Positions 7,916-8,479 of a DNA stretch of 8,479 nucleotides are shown piece by piece. The translations under genes and the position numbers were made by a program. The stretch lies in contig PLUZ01000299.1 of assembly GCA_003162995.1 (NCBI GenBank), positions 24,006 through 32,484 of the forward strand, given 5' to 3'. The notes under the pieces were generated by a model that had not been told where the DNA came from, searched no databases, and was given only the letters and a program-made list of their open reading frames with translations. The DNA comes from Methylocapsa sp. GTDB lineage: Bacteria; Pseudomonadota; Alphaproteobacteria; Rhizobiales; Beijerinckiaceae. How positions within the stretch are numbered: the stretch's first letter is position 1; every line of letters begins with the position of its first letter.

Positions 7916-7969
7916 TCTACTTAGGGGAAACACGCCAGACCCATTTGAGTTATCAGCTTTCCAACTTAG
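7889..7969. repeat. Imperfect direct repeat, copy B (118-bp period)
   Basis: Second copy of the element at 7771-7851, in the same orientation and 118 bp downstream. GGAAACA (7926-7932) and AGACCCATTTG (7937-7947) are identical to copy A, while flanking bases vary, many as transitions. It lies upstream of the minus-strand polysaccharide operon. I do not recognise the element. It could be a duplicated protein-binding site or a small repeat family. Confidence 0.7.
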
Positions 7970-8127
7970 GGTTATGCTAAAAAATAAATAATAACGGAAA
8001 TTCACTTCTATCAAAACACTAGATTTTAATTAGGTGCCAAAGGCAAACATGCTCAACCTATTAGGGCCTGCCGTGCCGTGACCTTTGCCGCCCCCTGCTG
8101 AAGACCAAGCTCAGTACTAGAGGCTGG

Positions 8128-8479
8128 TGCTTTCTTCCCGAGCTTAGCCAGCAGTCGCTTAAGCTTTATGGCCGATTCACGCTGTGCTTTCGTGACATTG
8201 AAGATGTGCCGGGGGAACAAGGAAGCGCAGTTTCCTATGCGATGCTACGCCGCTGGGCGAACCATTTTGGTCGCAAGATCGCGGGCGATATCCGCAGACG
8301 CCGGCCAAATCCGCATAGCGCCTGACACATCTGGACGAAAATACTCTCAAATCGATAGCCGTCTGGCCGGCCTCTCCCTTGGAAGCCGGGGGTGGCGTTC
8401 TCGATGTGCTGGTCAAGTCTTGGAGGAACTGGTCAAGTCTCGGAGGAATAAGGGGGTGGGAGCAAACTGATGCCAGAAT
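8128..8479 (+). pseudogene. Degraded IS6-family transposase (truncated by the window edge)
   Basis: Conceptual translation across frames recovers IS6/IS240-type transposase. Frame 1 (about 8131-8322) gives FLPELSQQSLKLYGRF, then TLCFRDIEDV, VSYAMLRRW and FGRKIAGDIRRRRPNP, matching the family pattern FPPEIIxxAVxLYxRF, TLSYRDVEDL, VSYETVRRW and FGxxIAxxLRRRRPRP. A TGA at 8323-8325 replaces the Trp expected before HLDE. An apparent 2-bp insertion (CACAT for CAT) then shifts to frame 3, where HLDE (8328-8339, the first catalytic Asp at 8334-8336) and GGVLDVLVKS follow. A 20-bp duplication shifts to frame 2, giving LVKSRRNK, and a further shift gives SKLMPE. No single frame is functional. The left end and terminal inverted repeat were not found, and the right end lies outside the window. 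Confidence 0.8.
8409..8448 (+). repeat. 20-bp tandem duplication inside the IS6 pseudogene
   Basis: Bases 8409-8428 and 8429-8448 match at 19 of 20 positions (T/C difference at 8421/8441). Both copies encode the same family segment LVKSxRN in two different frames, so the second is a duplication that breaks the reading frame, not part of the ancestral gene. Confidence 0.85.

Larger units (their letters stand above)
7412..8127. other. Long gene-free region upstream of the glycosyltransferase-gmd operon
   Basis: About 715 bp without a supportable gene. The part next to the glycosyltransferase (7412-7690) has normal GC and holds a hairpin at 7482-7511. From about 7695 to 8040 the sequence becomes AT-rich, with A-tracts, many TTAATA-type steps and the direct repeats listed separately. 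The operon promoter must lie here on the minus strand. A TATAAT-like element occurs on that strand near 7751-7763, but it lacks a convincing -35. The drop in GC suggests either a silencer- or bending-rich regulatory region or foreign DNA next to the decayed IS. Confidence 0.5.

Noticed and set aside
7771..7969. CRISPR array
   Set aside because: There are only two imperfect, long copies with unequal conserved blocks, and no short identical repeats with unique spacers.
8177..8416. A 79-residue minus-strand ORF over the IS remnant
   Set aside because: It is antisense to the clear transposase remnant and has no recognisable domain.

Overview
The window looks like chromosome from an alphaproteobacterium of the Rhizobiales type, with Beijerinckiaceae or Methylocystaceae relatives as a plausible but unproven guess. 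The grounds are the moderately high GC of the genes, the FixJ-like receiver protein, a PRPP synthetase of the divergent kind, and a full-length phosphoketolase. The taxonomic statement is inference from gene content. Five genes are complete or nearly so, one is cut by the left edge, and the right edge holds a decayed insertion sequence.

Left half (1-5022) is a central carbon and stress-metabolism block. It starts with the 3' part of an aminoglycoside-phosphotransferase-like kinase (1-708, +). This converges with, and overlaps by 14 bp, a divergent ribose-phosphate pyrophosphokinase (695-1729, -). A 322-bp intergenic region separates that gene from a stand-alone response-regulator receiver (2052-2462, +). 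A 175-bp spacer with an imperfect hairpin follows, and then a phosphoketolase (2638-5022, +). Phosphoketolase splits xylulose-5-P or fructose-6-P with phosphate to give acetyl-P, and PRPP synthetase draws on ribose-5-P, so both work on the pentose-phosphate pool. The receiver may be a regulator of this block, but nothing in the sequence proves it.

Right half (5159-7411) is a surface-polysaccharide operon read on the minus strand: a GT4 glycosyltransferase (7411 to 6218), then GDP-mannose 4,6-dehydratase (6202 to 5159), 15 bp apart. Together they suggest synthesis and use of a GDP-6-deoxyhexose such as GDP-rhamnose or GDP-fucose. The reductase or epimerase that would finish the sugar is not in the window.

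Upstream of that operon (7412-8127) is a gene-free, partly AT-rich region. It holds an imperfect 81-bp direct repeat with 118-bp periodicity and a repeated 13-mer, and is a candidate regulatory region. From about 8128 to the right edge lies a degraded IS6-family transposase with a nonsense codon, frameshifts and an internal 20-bp tandem duplication.

I found no CRISPR array, RNA gene, defence system or clearly unprecedented gene system. The most unexplained sequence is the repeat-bearing AT-rich region at 7771-7969.
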